A stretch of 5,544 bases of DNA from Deltaproteobacteria bacterium (GTDB lineage: Bacteria > Desulfobacterota > Desulfobulbia > Desulfobulbales > Desulfocapsaceae), in the NCBI GenBank assembly GCA_021779275.1, contig JAJYAX010000126.1, positions 1 to 5,544 on the forward strand, read 5' to 3'. The position numbers were made by a program, and so were the translations under genes. The notes below the pieces were generated by a model, which saw only the letters and a list, made by a program, of their open reading frames with translations, was not told where the DNA came from and made no database searches. Below, in pieces: positions 1 to 5,544 of this stretch (the stretch's first letter is position 1; every line of letters starts with the position of its first letter).

Positions 1-1
1 C

Positions 2-766
2 CCCCTTCTGCCGGTCATCCCTCAGGTGCTCAATACCGACCCCGAGGAATTTATTACCCTGGCCCACCGCCTGCAGGACCTGGGCTATACCCATATCAAC
101 TGGAATCTGGGCTGCCCGGTCGCGATGGTGGCCAAAAAAATGCGGGGCTCCGGCCTCCTGCCTTACCCGGAGACGATAGTCGCCCTGTTGGAAAAAATAG
201 TGCCGCAAATTACGGCGCAACTCTCCATCAAGACACGGCTTGGGTATCACCACCGCCGGGAGATCGCGACCCTGCTGCCGCTGCTCAACGGCTTTCCGTT
301 GAAGGAGATCATCATCCACGCCCGCCTGGGAGTGCAGCTCTACAGGGGAGGAGTGGATCTGGAGGGTTTTGCCCTCTGCCGCGAGCTCAGCCGGCATACC
401 CTGGTCTACAATGGCGATATCACGGATATGGCCACCTTCAAGGCCCTCGACCAAGGGTTTCCCTGGGTCAGCCGCTGGATGATCGGCCGGGGCATCCTGT
501 CCGACCCCTTCCTGCTGCAATCTCTCAGAGGGGGCGAAGGTCCCACCCAGGACCGGCTGAAAAGGCTGGAGGCATTCCACTCGGACCTCTATCAGGGCTA
601 CAGCCGGAGATTGTCCGGGCCCGGCCATCTTCTCGGGCGGATGAAACAGCTCTGGATCTATCTGATCGCCTCCTTTCCCCACCAGCAGAGGCTCCTGAAA
701 AAAATCAAGAGGGCGTCCTCGGTGCAGCAGTATCTGCAGGCTATGGACGAACTCTTTCATGCCTGA
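2..766 (+). CDS. tRNA-dihydrouridine synthase (5' end outside window)
   Basis: FMN-dependent enzyme that reduces uridines in the D-loop (or nearby positions) of tRNA to dihydrouridine in the cytoplasm. The frame is open to the window edge, so the start and the N-terminal FMN-binding part of the barrel are missing; 254 codons are visible, against about 310-330 for the family. Visible family motifs are NLGCP (the Cys, encoded near 113-115, is the expected catalytic acid), the lysine of SIKTRLG, the histidine of IIIHARLG, YNGDI, and MIGRGILSDPF (phosphate-binding end of the barrel). The helical C-terminal tRNA-binding region follows. The stretch after the Cys, MVAKKMRGSGLLPYPE, differs from E. 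coli DusA and DusB and resembles, from memory, a Dus subgroup of anaerobic bacteria. I therefore give no DusA/B/C symbol. A GTG at 26 is in frame but lies inside the barrel, so it is not the start. The family call is firm; the target uridine is unknown. Confidence 0.93.
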   Translation, partial: PLLPVIPQVLNTDPEEFITLAHRLQDLGYTHINWNLGCPVAMVAKKMRGSGLLPYPETIVALLEKIVPQITAQLSIKTRLGYHHRREIATLLPLLNGFPLKEIIIHARLGVQLYRGGVDLEGFALCRELSRHTLVYNGDITDMATFKALDQGFPWVSRWMIGRGILSDPFLLQSLRGGEGPTQDRLKRLEAFHSDLYQGYSRRLSGPGHLLGRMKQLWIYLIASFPHQQRLLKKIKRASSVQQYLQAMDELFHA

Positions 767-795
767 GGGGCGCAGCAGGAACGCCCATCCCTCAG
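763..795 (+). terminator. weak hairpin at the end of the dihydrouridine synthase gene
   Basis: CTGAGGG (763-769) can pair with CCCTCAG (789-795). Alternatively, and nested inside it, GGGCG (768-772) can pair with CGCCC (782-786). The hairpin overlaps the stop codon. No T-run follows, so it is not a standard intrinsic terminator. It may be a transcript-end structure, a Rho-dependent end or chance. Confidence 0.25.
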
Positions 796-821
796 CCGCG
801 GACAGGCCCCGTTAACACAGG

Positions 822-850
822 TTGTATTCCCGAATACTGCAGGATATAAT
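822..850 (+). promoter_or_regulatory. putative sigma70-type promoter of the histidine kinase gene
   Basis: A perfect TATAAT lies at 845-850. A weak -35-like TTGTAT (822-827, three of six consensus bases) sits at the ideal 17-bp spacing. The predicted transcription start, about 7 bases after the -10 box, falls at about 857, which is the A of the kinase ATG. The mRNA would then be leaderless or nearly so. The -10 box is seen directly; promoter activity is inferred. Confidence 0.45.
824..837. promoter_or_regulatory. 14-bp palindrome inside the kinase promoter (possible operator)
   Basis: GTATTC (824-829) and GAATAC (832-837) are perfect inverted arms around a 2-bp centre. They overlap the end of the -35-like box and the spacer, ending 7 bp before TATAAT. 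A dimeric regulator bound here would touch the promoter directly. I do not recognise the motif as the site of a known family. Confidence 0.4.
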
Positions 851-856
851 CAGACC

Positions 857-2137
857 ATGGATGCCCCGAATAGCAACATCGCCGATACCCCGGACACCTG
901 TTCTCCAGACAGCTACTGCGGCAGACTTTTGCGGGGAGACTACAGTGATGCCTTGAAAGATAAGGTCCGGGAACAGATTGCCGCCTTTTTTTCCTTTGAC
1001 CAGATTGATATCCCCATCATGCCGTATATCTCCGCCTGGCATTTGAACCAGCCCGGGATCTGGTACGAGTATGTCAGCAGACAGTTCCTCGCCCTCTTCA
1101 ACTGTACCCCCGGCACCATCGCCCGGGCCTTCTGCAGCGCCATTCTCGACCGGCGGGAATATAAAAACAACGGAGAGTCCCCTCTCATCAGAGAGCTGGT
1201 CCTGCCCGGCCCGGAGATCGACGGCCTTCGTCCGGTCCTCCGGGGAAAGACCAGCAGGGCCGGGACCATGGAGGCCATCTACAAGGTAAGGCTGCCCGAC
1301 ATGCGCACCCTGTGGCTGAAGGACTGGGCCTCGATCACCACCTTCGAGCAGGATGGAGTCTGCCTGTCGCCGGGCTACCTGACCGATGTCAGTATGGAAA
1401 TGCTGCAGAAGGACCAGCTCAGCGAACAGAACGCCATGGTTCACCGGGACAAGGAACTGCTGGTAGAGGCGGAACGGTACGCCGCTCTCGGCCAGTTATC
1501 CGCCCAGGTCTTCCATGAAATCAGAAATCCGGTCCTGTCCATCGGCGGTCTGGCCAGAAGGTTATTGAAGAAGCCGGCAGCTGAACCGCAGCTCTTTCTG
1601 GAGGTCATTGCCAAGGAAGCCGAACGGCTGGAGAAGATCCTCAACAATCTCTTCGACTTCACCCGGCGCATCGACCTTGCCCCACGGCCCTCGGATCCCG
1701 TCCTGTTGGTAGAGCGCGTTATCAGCCTCCTGCAATCCGATTTTGATCACTACGGCGTCACGGCGACCCTGTCGGTTGAGAGGCCTGTCACTGAGATCTC
1801 CATCGACCCGGAGCAGATCTCCCTGGCCCTGGTGCATATCATCAAAAACGGCCTTGAGGCGATGATCGACGGCGGAAGACTGGATATCACCATCAAACAA
1901 ACCGAGACGGAGGTGGTGATTTCCATCAGGGATTCCGGACAGGGCATTCATATCGGGCATAAAAAACGGGTCACCGAACCCTTTTTCACCACCAAGGTCC
2001 ATGGCACCGGCCTGGGACTCAGCTTGGCCCAAAAGGCAATCCATCTCCATCAGGGGGTGCTGGCAATCAGCCCCATTGCCTCGGGCGGAACCGAGGTGAC
2101 GCTGTCGCTGCCCCTGGCCGTTGGCCCCACACCCTGA
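857..2137 (+). CDS. soluble PAS-domain sensor histidine kinase
   Basis: Two-component sensor kinase of 426 residues that should autophosphorylate on His and pass the phosphate to a response regulator. No regulator lies in the window, so it is an orphan here. Residues 1-64 are of unknown type. Residues about 65-185 look like a PAS fold; the end, YKVRLPDMRTLWLKDWASI followed by a TDVSME-like exit, is PAC-like. A short linker helix leads to the HisKA domain with FHEIRNP (219-225, phospho-accepting His220). The HATPase_c domain has the N-box HIIKNGLEAM (Asn331), G1 box DSGQGI (359-364), F-box EPFFTTK (374-380) and G2 box GTGLGLSLA (383-391). All catalytic residues are present. There is no hydrophobic membrane span or signal peptide, so it senses something in the cytoplasm. 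The boxes resemble NtrB/AtoS/ZraS-type kinases. ATG 857 is the first usable start; AGGA at 841-844 is 12 bases away, which is a poor ribosome binding site. The kinase call is secure; the ligand is unknown. Confidence 0.95.
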   Translation: MDAPNSNIADTPDTCSPDSYCGRLLRGDYSDALKDKVREQIAAFFSFDQIDIPIMPYISAWHLNQPGIWYEYVSRQFLALFNCTPGTIARAFCSAILDRREYKNNGESPLIRELVLPGPEIDGLRPVLRGKTSRAGTMEAIYKVRLPDMRTLWLKDWASITTFEQDGVCLSPGYLTDVSMEMLQKDQLSEQNAMVHRDKELLVEAERYAALGQLSAQVFHEIRNPVLSIGGLARRLLKKPAAEPQLFLEVIAKEAERLEKILNNLFDFTRRIDLAPRPSDPVLLVERVISLLQSDFDHYGVTATLSVERPVTEISIDPEQISLALVHIIKNGLEAMIDGGRLDITIKQTETEVVISIRDSGQGIHIGHKKRVTEPFFTTKVHGTGLGLSLAQKAIHLHQGVLAISPIASGGTEVTLSLPLAVGPTP

Positions 2138-2148
2138 CAAATCACACT

Positions 2149-3183
2149 TTACGGCAAAAACTCAAGGCCCGGCTCATCGGCCGGAGGCTCCGCGATCAGG
2201 ACGTTTTTCCCGCCCTGAAAAAAGACATCCACCTCCGCCTCCCGGGGACCGATTTTCTTGCCATACCGGACGACCAGAGCCGCTGCAACCCGCATATCCC
2301 GCGCCAGCCCGCCGGCGGAAAGAGAGGCGGCCCGCCGGAGAATTCCGGTTGGCCCCGGACGGCTTTCCATGGAGAACAGCATGTCGGTTTCCTGGCGCAG
2401 AGCCTCAAGTTTCTGATTTTCCGGCTCATCGCGGCCAAGGATCAGCCACCCACCCCCGGGCAGCCGGAAATGTCTCCCTGTCAAGAGGAGCAGGATATCG
2501 ACAGGGGTGATTTCTTCCGGCCGGAGAACATGCTCCCCCGCATACATCCGGGCGACCCGGCGCCCCAGGATCGGATCGGCCAGGGTACACCCTCCGGCCG
2601 GCGCCGGAAAATCGGTTATCCCGAATTCCCCGGCCAGGGCTATCTGCCGGGAACGCCCGCGACCGCTGAAGTCGAGGAGTCTTTCCCTGTCGACCAGTCC
2701 CTGCCGTTCCGCCTCCGTCTCCTTCATCAGCCTGGCTGACAGCGGGCGCAACAGGATGGTGCGGTTGCCGGAATCACGCTCAATCACATTCAAGGTATCA
2801 CGGCGCTGGGACATCGGACGCTGCCCGAGGACCTCGCCGGTGATCAGAAAAGAAGCGCCCAGGCCCGCCATCATCTCTTTGGCCCGGCGAAGCATAAGGA
2901 TCTTGCAGTCGATACAGGGATTGAAATTTTTCCCGAAACCGTGGGCGGGATTGCGCAGAAGGTGGAGATAGAGGGCGCTTATATCCTCGACCAGGACCTC
3001 AATGCCGTATTTCCGCAGCATTTCTTCCCGGTAGCCTTCGGGATCGTCCAGGACTTCATAGCCGAAAAACGGGGAGACGAATCTGATCGCCTTCACCGTG
3101 ATCCCCTGGTCTGCCACCAGGCGACAGGCCAGAATGGAATCAAGACCTCCGGAAAAAAGGGCCAGGGCGCACACCCCGGTCAT
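2149..3183 (-). CDS. ThiI-like PP-loop tRNA thiolation enzyme with NFACT-R-like C-terminus
   Basis: Predicted cytoplasmic enzyme of 344 residues that adenylates a tRNA uridine and transfers sulfur to it. The N-terminus holds the PP-loop ATP-pyrophosphatase motif SGGLDS (11-16). TGEVLGQRPMSQ (115-126) matches the ThiI signature TGEALGQxxSQ, and LLRPLSARLMKETE (144-157) matches the ThiI segment RPLxxxxKxE. Candidate sulfur-carrying or metal-binding cysteines are CIDC (Cys90, Cys93) and GGC (Cys199). Residues about 245-344, with GGGWLILGRDEPENQKLEAL, RPGPTGILRR and later VAAALVVRYGKK, resemble the NFACT-R (DUF814) domain. Classical ThiI instead has N-terminal ferredoxin-like and THUMP domains, and sometimes a rhodanese domain; none is present here. 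The ATG at 3183 overlaps the recN stop codon as ATGA, so translation is probably coupled. It converges on the kinase gene. The PP-loop/ThiI relationship is well supported; s4U8 versus another thiouridine is not decided, so I give no symbol. Confidence 0.85.
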   Translation of the reverse strand: MTGVCALALFSGGLDSILACRLVADQGITVKAIRFVSPFFGYEVLDDPEGYREEMLRKYGIEVLVEDISALYLHLLRNPAHGFGKNFNPCIDCKILMLRRAKEMMAGLGASFLITGEVLGQRPMSQRRDTLNVIERDSGNRTILLRPLSARLMKETEAERQGLVDRERLLDFSGRGRSRQIALAGEFGITDFPAPAGGCTLADPILGRRVARMYAGEHVLRPEEITPVDILLLLTGRHFRLPGGGWLILGRDEPENQKLEALRQETDMLFSMESRPGPTGILRRAASLSAGGLARDMRVAAALVVRYGKKIGPREAEVDVFFQGGKNVLIAEPPADEPGLEFLP

Positions 3184-3200
3184 GATCCGCCTTTCCCCTT
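3180..3200 (-). promoter_or_regulatory. ATGA stop-start overlap with ribosome binding site for the PP-loop gene
   Basis: On the minus strand the recN TGA (3182-3180) and the next gene's ATG (3183-3181) share bases as ATGA. A purine-rich stretch, AAGGGGAAAGGCGG (3200-3187), lies just before the ATG at a suitable distance. It codes for the Gly/Lys-rich end of RecN. This pattern favours reinitiation by ribosomes finishing recN and supports a two-gene operon. Confidence 0.6.
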
Positions 3201-4871
3201 TTCCAACAACTCTTTCGCCCAGGCATGGGTCTTGGTGGAGACGGAATCACCGGCAAGCATCCTGGCCAACTCCCCTACCCTTTCCTCTTCCGACAGCAGT
3301 GAAAAGGACGATTGGGTCCGGCCGTTTCTGACACTCTTCCTCACCAGGAAGTGATCGGTGCCTCGGGCCGCTATCTGCGGCAGGTGGGTGATGCAGAAGA
3401 CCTGGTGATGCCCGGCCAGCTCCTGGATCTTCCGGGCCACCGCCTCTGCCGCCTCTCCCCCGATACCGGCATCCACCTCATCAAAGATGACGGTCTCAAC
3501 CATGTCTCTGCTGGCCAACAGACATTTCAGGGCCAGCATCAGCCGGGAAAGCTCCCCCCCCGACGCCACCTTGGCCAGCGACCGGGCCGGCTCACCGGGG
3601 TTGGCGGAGAAGAAAAACTCGACCCGATCCCAGCCGTGCGAGCGGATGTGCGAGATATTCTGTTCATCTTCCTGCCAATGGACATGAAAGACCGCCTGAT
3701 TGAAGGCAAGAGAGGCCAATTCGCGCCCCATGGCCGCCTCCAGGTCCCGGGCGGCCTGCCTGCGTTTTCCAGAAAGAGACATGGCCCTGGTCCTCAGATT
3801 TTCCACAAGCTCCGCCACCTCTTTTTCCAATGCGTCCATCCGGATCTCGAGGTTGCCGAGGACCGCAAGCTCGCGATCTCCATCCTCGGCAAACCCGAGG
3901 ATGGAGGAAATGCTGTCACCATACTTCCGTTTCAGCTGCCGGATACGATCAATTCGACCAACGACCTGTTCCAGCCGGACAGGATCGTTTTCCAGGGAGT
4001 CACAATAGCGCCTGAGTTCGACCACCAGATCCTCGACCTGATACGAATACCCCGTCAGCTCCTCGGCCAGTTTCCCCGCCGCCGGATCAAGCGCGGCGGC
4101 CTGCTCCATATTCTTTCGAACCTCCACCAGTCCCTCGATCAGGCTCGCGGAGAGGAAGTTGTAACTTTCATGGCTCAACTTAATCAGCAGATCCATGCCC
4201 TTAAGGCGTTTTTTTTCCGCAGTCAGGGTCTCGTCCTCCCCCTCCTCCAAGGCCGCATCCCTGATTTCCTCCACCTGAAAACGGAGCAAATCCTTCCGCT
4301 TTTCCTTGTCCTTTTCCTGCCCTCGCAGATCTTCCAGCTCCTCATTTTTTTGCTGCCACAAGGCATAGACCTGTCCCAGTTCCCGCCGATCCTCCCAAAG
4401 CTCTCCCAGGCTATCGAGAAAATCGAGATGCAAGGCGGGCTGCAGGAGTTGCTGATGGTCATGCTGGCTGGCAATATTCAACAGATTATCGGTAAGATCA
4501 GTGACTAATTTTGCAGTGGCAAGTGAACCGTTGACATAGATACGGCTGCGCCCGTTGCTCTGCAGGACGCGTTTGATAACCACAGCGGTATCGTCACCCA
4601 GGTCGGCGGCCTGAAGAATTTCCAGCAAGGCGGTATGCTCGGGACGGATCTCAAACAGGGCCTCCACCGTACAGCCTTCCGCCCCGGCGCGTATCCAGTC
4701 CGCGGATGTCCGCGCGCCGGTCAGCAGGTGAATCGCCCTGAGCATGATGGACTTTCCCGCTCCGGTCTCTCCGGTCATCACAACCAGTCCGGAGGCGCTG
4801 TCATGACTGTCGAAATTCAGCTGCAACGACTCGATCAGGGCCAGATTTTCTACTTTCAGTTCGCAGAGCAT
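3180..4871 (-). CDS. recN: DNA repair ATPase RecN
   Basis: SMC-like ATPase acting in recombinational repair of DNA double-strand breaks, holding broken DNA together for RecA-dependent repair. From ATG 4871 it is 563 residues, close to E. coli RecN (553). It begins with the typical MLCELKVENLALIE. Walker A GETGAGKS is at residues 34-41 and the family motif SQHDHQQLLQP at about 135-145. Two charged helical segments (about 162-230 and 340-390) flank a middle region and should form the antiparallel coiled coil. The C-terminal half-ATPase has the ABC signature ASGGELSR (436-443), Walker B VIFDEVD (461-467), DAGIGG, and the switch histidine in ITHLPQIAA (494-502). No key residue is missing. A TTG at 4925 would add 18 poorly conserved residues and has no ribosome binding site. 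ATG 4871 also lacks a close one (see the start-region entry). Its stop overlaps the PP-loop gene by 4 bp. I see no E. coli-type LexA box upstream. Confidence 0.97.
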   Translation of the reverse strand: MLCELKVENLALIESLQLNFDSHDSASGLVVMTGETGAGKSIMLRAIHLLTGARTSADWIRAGAEGCTVEALFEIRPEHTALLEILQAADLGDDTAVVIKRVLQSNGRSRIYVNGSLATAKLVTDLTDNLLNIASQHDHQQLLQPALHLDFLDSLGELWEDRRELGQVYALWQQKNEELEDLRGQEKDKEKRKDLLRFQVEEIRDAALEEGEDETLTAEKKRLKGMDLLIKLSHESYNFLSASLIEGLVEVRKNMEQAAALDPAAGKLAEELTGYSYQVEDLVVELRRYCDSLENDPVRLEQVVGRIDRIRQLKRKYGDSISSILGFAEDGDRELAVLGNLEIRMDALEKEVAELVENLRTRAMSLSGKRRQAARDLEAAMGRELASLAFNQAVFHVHWQEDEQNISHIRSHGWDRVEFFFSANPGEPARSLAKVASGGELSRLMLALKCLLASRDMVETVIFDEVDAGIGGEAAEAVARKIQELAGHHQVFCITHLPQIAARGTDHFLVRKSVRNGRTQSSFSLLSEEERVGELARMLAGDSVSTKTHAWAKELLEKGKGGS

Positions 4872-4939
4872 GTGTTTTTTTTCGGAGGAATCATATTTCC
4901 CTTTCCTGACTTGACGCGCTCCCAAAAGGGTTTTATCAT
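4856..4939 (-). other. recN start region: out-of-frame mini-ORF with A8 tract
   Basis: On the minus strand, AGGAAAGGG (4907-4899) is well placed for an ATG at 4894, but that ATG is one base out of frame with recN. The frame is open from another ATG at 4939 and ends at TGA 4858-4856, past the recN ATG. It would give 27 residues from 4939 or 12 from 4894. Between ATG 4894 and the recN ATG lies a run of eight A (4882-4875). One extra A, or a -1 slip there, would join the mini-ORF to recN as MIPPKKKHMLCEL. This may be a leader peptide, translational coupling, homopolymer slippage or a one-base sequencing error. Confidence 0.35.
4911..4939 (+). promoter_or_regulatory. putative sigma70-type promoter of the DtxR/MntR-family gene
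   Basis: TTGACG (4911-4916, five of six consensus bases) is 17 bp from TATCAT (4934-4939, five of six). The predicted start is near 4946, giving a leader of about 89 bases before ATG 5035. The leader holds a small hairpin, GGCTC (4955-4959) with GAGCC (4963-4967), and no recognisable riboswitch. The promoter lies beside the recN start region, so transcription of the two genes diverges from overlapping DNA. Confidence 0.55.
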
Positions 4940-4952
4940 GAATTGCGATAAA
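4932..4952. promoter_or_regulatory. 21-bp dyad over the -10 box (candidate operator)
   Basis: TTTATC (4932-4937) and GATAAA (4947-4952) are perfect inverted arms separated by 9 bp. The left arm covers most of the -10 box and the right arm covers the predicted start site of the downstream regulator gene. DtxR-family repressors bind dyads of roughly this size and often repress their own promoter, so this is the best autoregulatory site here. The bases do not match the DtxR/IdeR iron box. A weak minus-strand promoter (TTGATA at 4974-4969, with a TTTATC -10-like box in this dyad) could let the same site act on recN. Confidence 0.4.
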
Positions 4953-5034
4953 CAGGCTCAGGGAGCCGTATCAACCTTCATCGCGACGATCTCATCCAAA
5001 CGGACGTACCCCTCTGATTCGAGCAGAAAAAATC

Positions 5035-5529
5035 ATGATCAAGAGAGCCAAACTCAGCGCCAGCCTGGAAGATTATATAGAAGCAATTTATCATATTGTT
5101 GAGAAAAAACTCGTCGCCAGAAGCAAGGACATCGCCCTGCGGCTCGGGGTCAGCCGGGCCTCCGTAACCGAGGCCTTACGGGCGCTCTCCCAAAAAGAAC
5201 TGATCAATTACGCCCCCTATGAGGCCATTACGATGACGGATAAGGGGAAAAAGACGGCCGAGGATGTAATCTTCCGGCATAATGCCCTGAAACGTTTTTT
5301 TATCGAGGTCCTGTCCGTCGACAATGCCACCGCCGAAGAAGGCGCCTGCCGCATCGAACATACAGCCCCTCCTGAAATCATCTCCAGAATGATTAACTTC
5401 ATCCACTTCCTGCATGTCTGCCCCCGTGGAGGAGACAATCTTATCGAAGGGTTCGCCAGCTTCCACAGTTTGGGAAAAATCAAGCTAAATTGCAAGGAAT
5501 GCGTGGCTCACTGTCAGGAAAAGGGGTGA
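5035..5529 (+). CDS. DtxR/MntR-family metal-dependent transcriptional repressor
   Basis: Cytoplasmic DNA-binding repressor of 164 residues that should bind operators when loaded with Mn2+ or Fe2+ and control metal uptake genes. The winged helix covers about 7-70: SLEDYIEAIYHIVE, the recognition region RLGVSRASVTEALRAL, and the wing ending in ITMTDKGKKTAE. The dimerisation/metal domain contains RHNALKRFF (His82) and ACRIEHTAPPEI (Cys105, Glu108, His109). Aligned by eye to B. subtilis MntR, Asp13, Glu16, His82, Glu108 and His109 match MntR ligands, while Cys105 takes the place of MntR Glu99 and resembles Cys102 of DtxR. There is no SH3-like third domain. Instead, a short tail has CPRGG (Cys129) and CKECVAHC (Cys153, Cys156, Cys160). 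ATG 5035 is the first normal start; its ribosome binding site is weak. The family is clear; the metal (Mn, Fe or other) is not, so I give no symbol. Confidence 0.93.
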   Translation: MIKRAKLSASLEDYIEAIYHIVEKKLVARSKDIALRLGVSRASVTEALRALSQKELINYAPYEAITMTDKGKKTAEDVIFRHNALKRFFIEVLSVDNATAEEGACRIEHTAPPEIISRMINFIHFLHVCPRGGDNLIEGFASFHSLGKIKLNCKECVAHCQEKG

Positions 5530-5544
5530 AGACGCTACATAACC

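Noticed and set aside
26..28. GTG as start of the dihydrouridine synthase gene
   Set aside because: The reading frame continues upstream to the window edge with family-like residues (VIPQ before VLNTDPEE), and a start here would remove the FMN-binding N-terminus.
812..1444. 210-codon open frame on the - strand over the kinase N-terminus
   Set aside because: It is antisense to the PAS/kinase reading frame, its product is Gly/Asp/Pro-rich without motifs, and it runs through the kinase promoter.
1562..2140. 192-codon open frame on the - strand opposite the kinase catalytic domain
   Set aside because: It is the antisense shadow of the HATPase_c region; the product has no family likeness.
2138..2148. 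Possible bidirectional terminator between the converging kinase and PP-loop genes
   Set aside because: Only 11 bp separate the stop codons and no stem with T-runs is visible there or just inside the gene ends.
3312..4508. 398-codon open frame on the + strand opposite recN
   Set aside because: It lies wholly antisense to a gene with full RecN motifs, has a low-complexity Leu/Pro/Gln/Arg-rich product with no recognisable domain, and is what codon bias in GC-rich DNA produces.
4921..4930. CCCAAAAGGG as an operator
   Set aside because: It has only 3-bp arms around an A4 centre that is not itself symmetric; it lies in the promoter spacer and is likely chance.
4872..5034. LexA (SOS) box for recN
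   Set aside because: I found no CTG-N10-CAG palindrome of the E. coli type in the divergent region. Delta-proteobacterial LexA sites differ, so SOS control is not excluded, only unsupported.
4635..5102. 155-codon open frame on the + strand spanning the recN start and the intergenic region
   Set aside because: It overlaps the Walker A part of recN in antisense and the regulator start in another frame, and its product has no coherent domain.

Overview
The window is an ordinary-looking, GC-rich piece of bacterial chromosome. It holds five protein genes packed almost end to end, with no mobile element, CRISPR array, tRNA or rRNA that I can see. The gene families and protein style suggest an anaerobic, delta-proteobacterial type of organism (Desulfobulbales or a neighbouring group of Desulfobacterota). 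That is an impression from recognising the families, not a database result.

Layout. Positions 1-766 (+) hold the 3' part of a tRNA-dihydrouridine synthase gene, cut by the window edge. A 90-bp gap (767-856) carries a weak hairpin and then a promoter-like element with a perfect TATAAT box and a 14-bp palindrome. Positions 857-2137 (+) encode a soluble PAS-type sensor histidine kinase with no partner response regulator in view. It converges on the next gene with only 11 bp between the stop codons. Positions 2149-3183 (-) encode a ThiI-like PP-loop sulfur-transfer enzyme whose C-terminus looks like the NFACT-R (DUF814) RNA-binding domain. It overlaps by 4 bp (ATGA) the upstream gene recN (3180-4871, -), which encodes the SMC-like DNA repair ATPase. 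These two genes form one transcription unit. A 163-bp divergent region (4872-5034) separates recN from a DtxR/MntR-family metal-dependent repressor gene (5035-5529, +).

How the genes may work together. Two products (the dihydrouridine synthase and the PP-loop enzyme) modify tRNA, but they lie on opposite strands. The only tight link is recN with the thiolation-type gene. The divergent region holds a good sigma70-like promoter for the repressor, with a 21-bp dyad over its -10 box and predicted start site. That arrangement suits autoregulation and could also affect recN.

The points most worth a second look are: the PP-loop/NFACT-R fusion; the odd recN start, where a well-placed ribosome binding site serves an ATG one base out of frame upstream of a run of eight A; the mixed metal site and Cys-rich tail of the repressor; and the kinase promoter, whose predicted start site falls on the ATG. 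I found no convincing large undescribed system.
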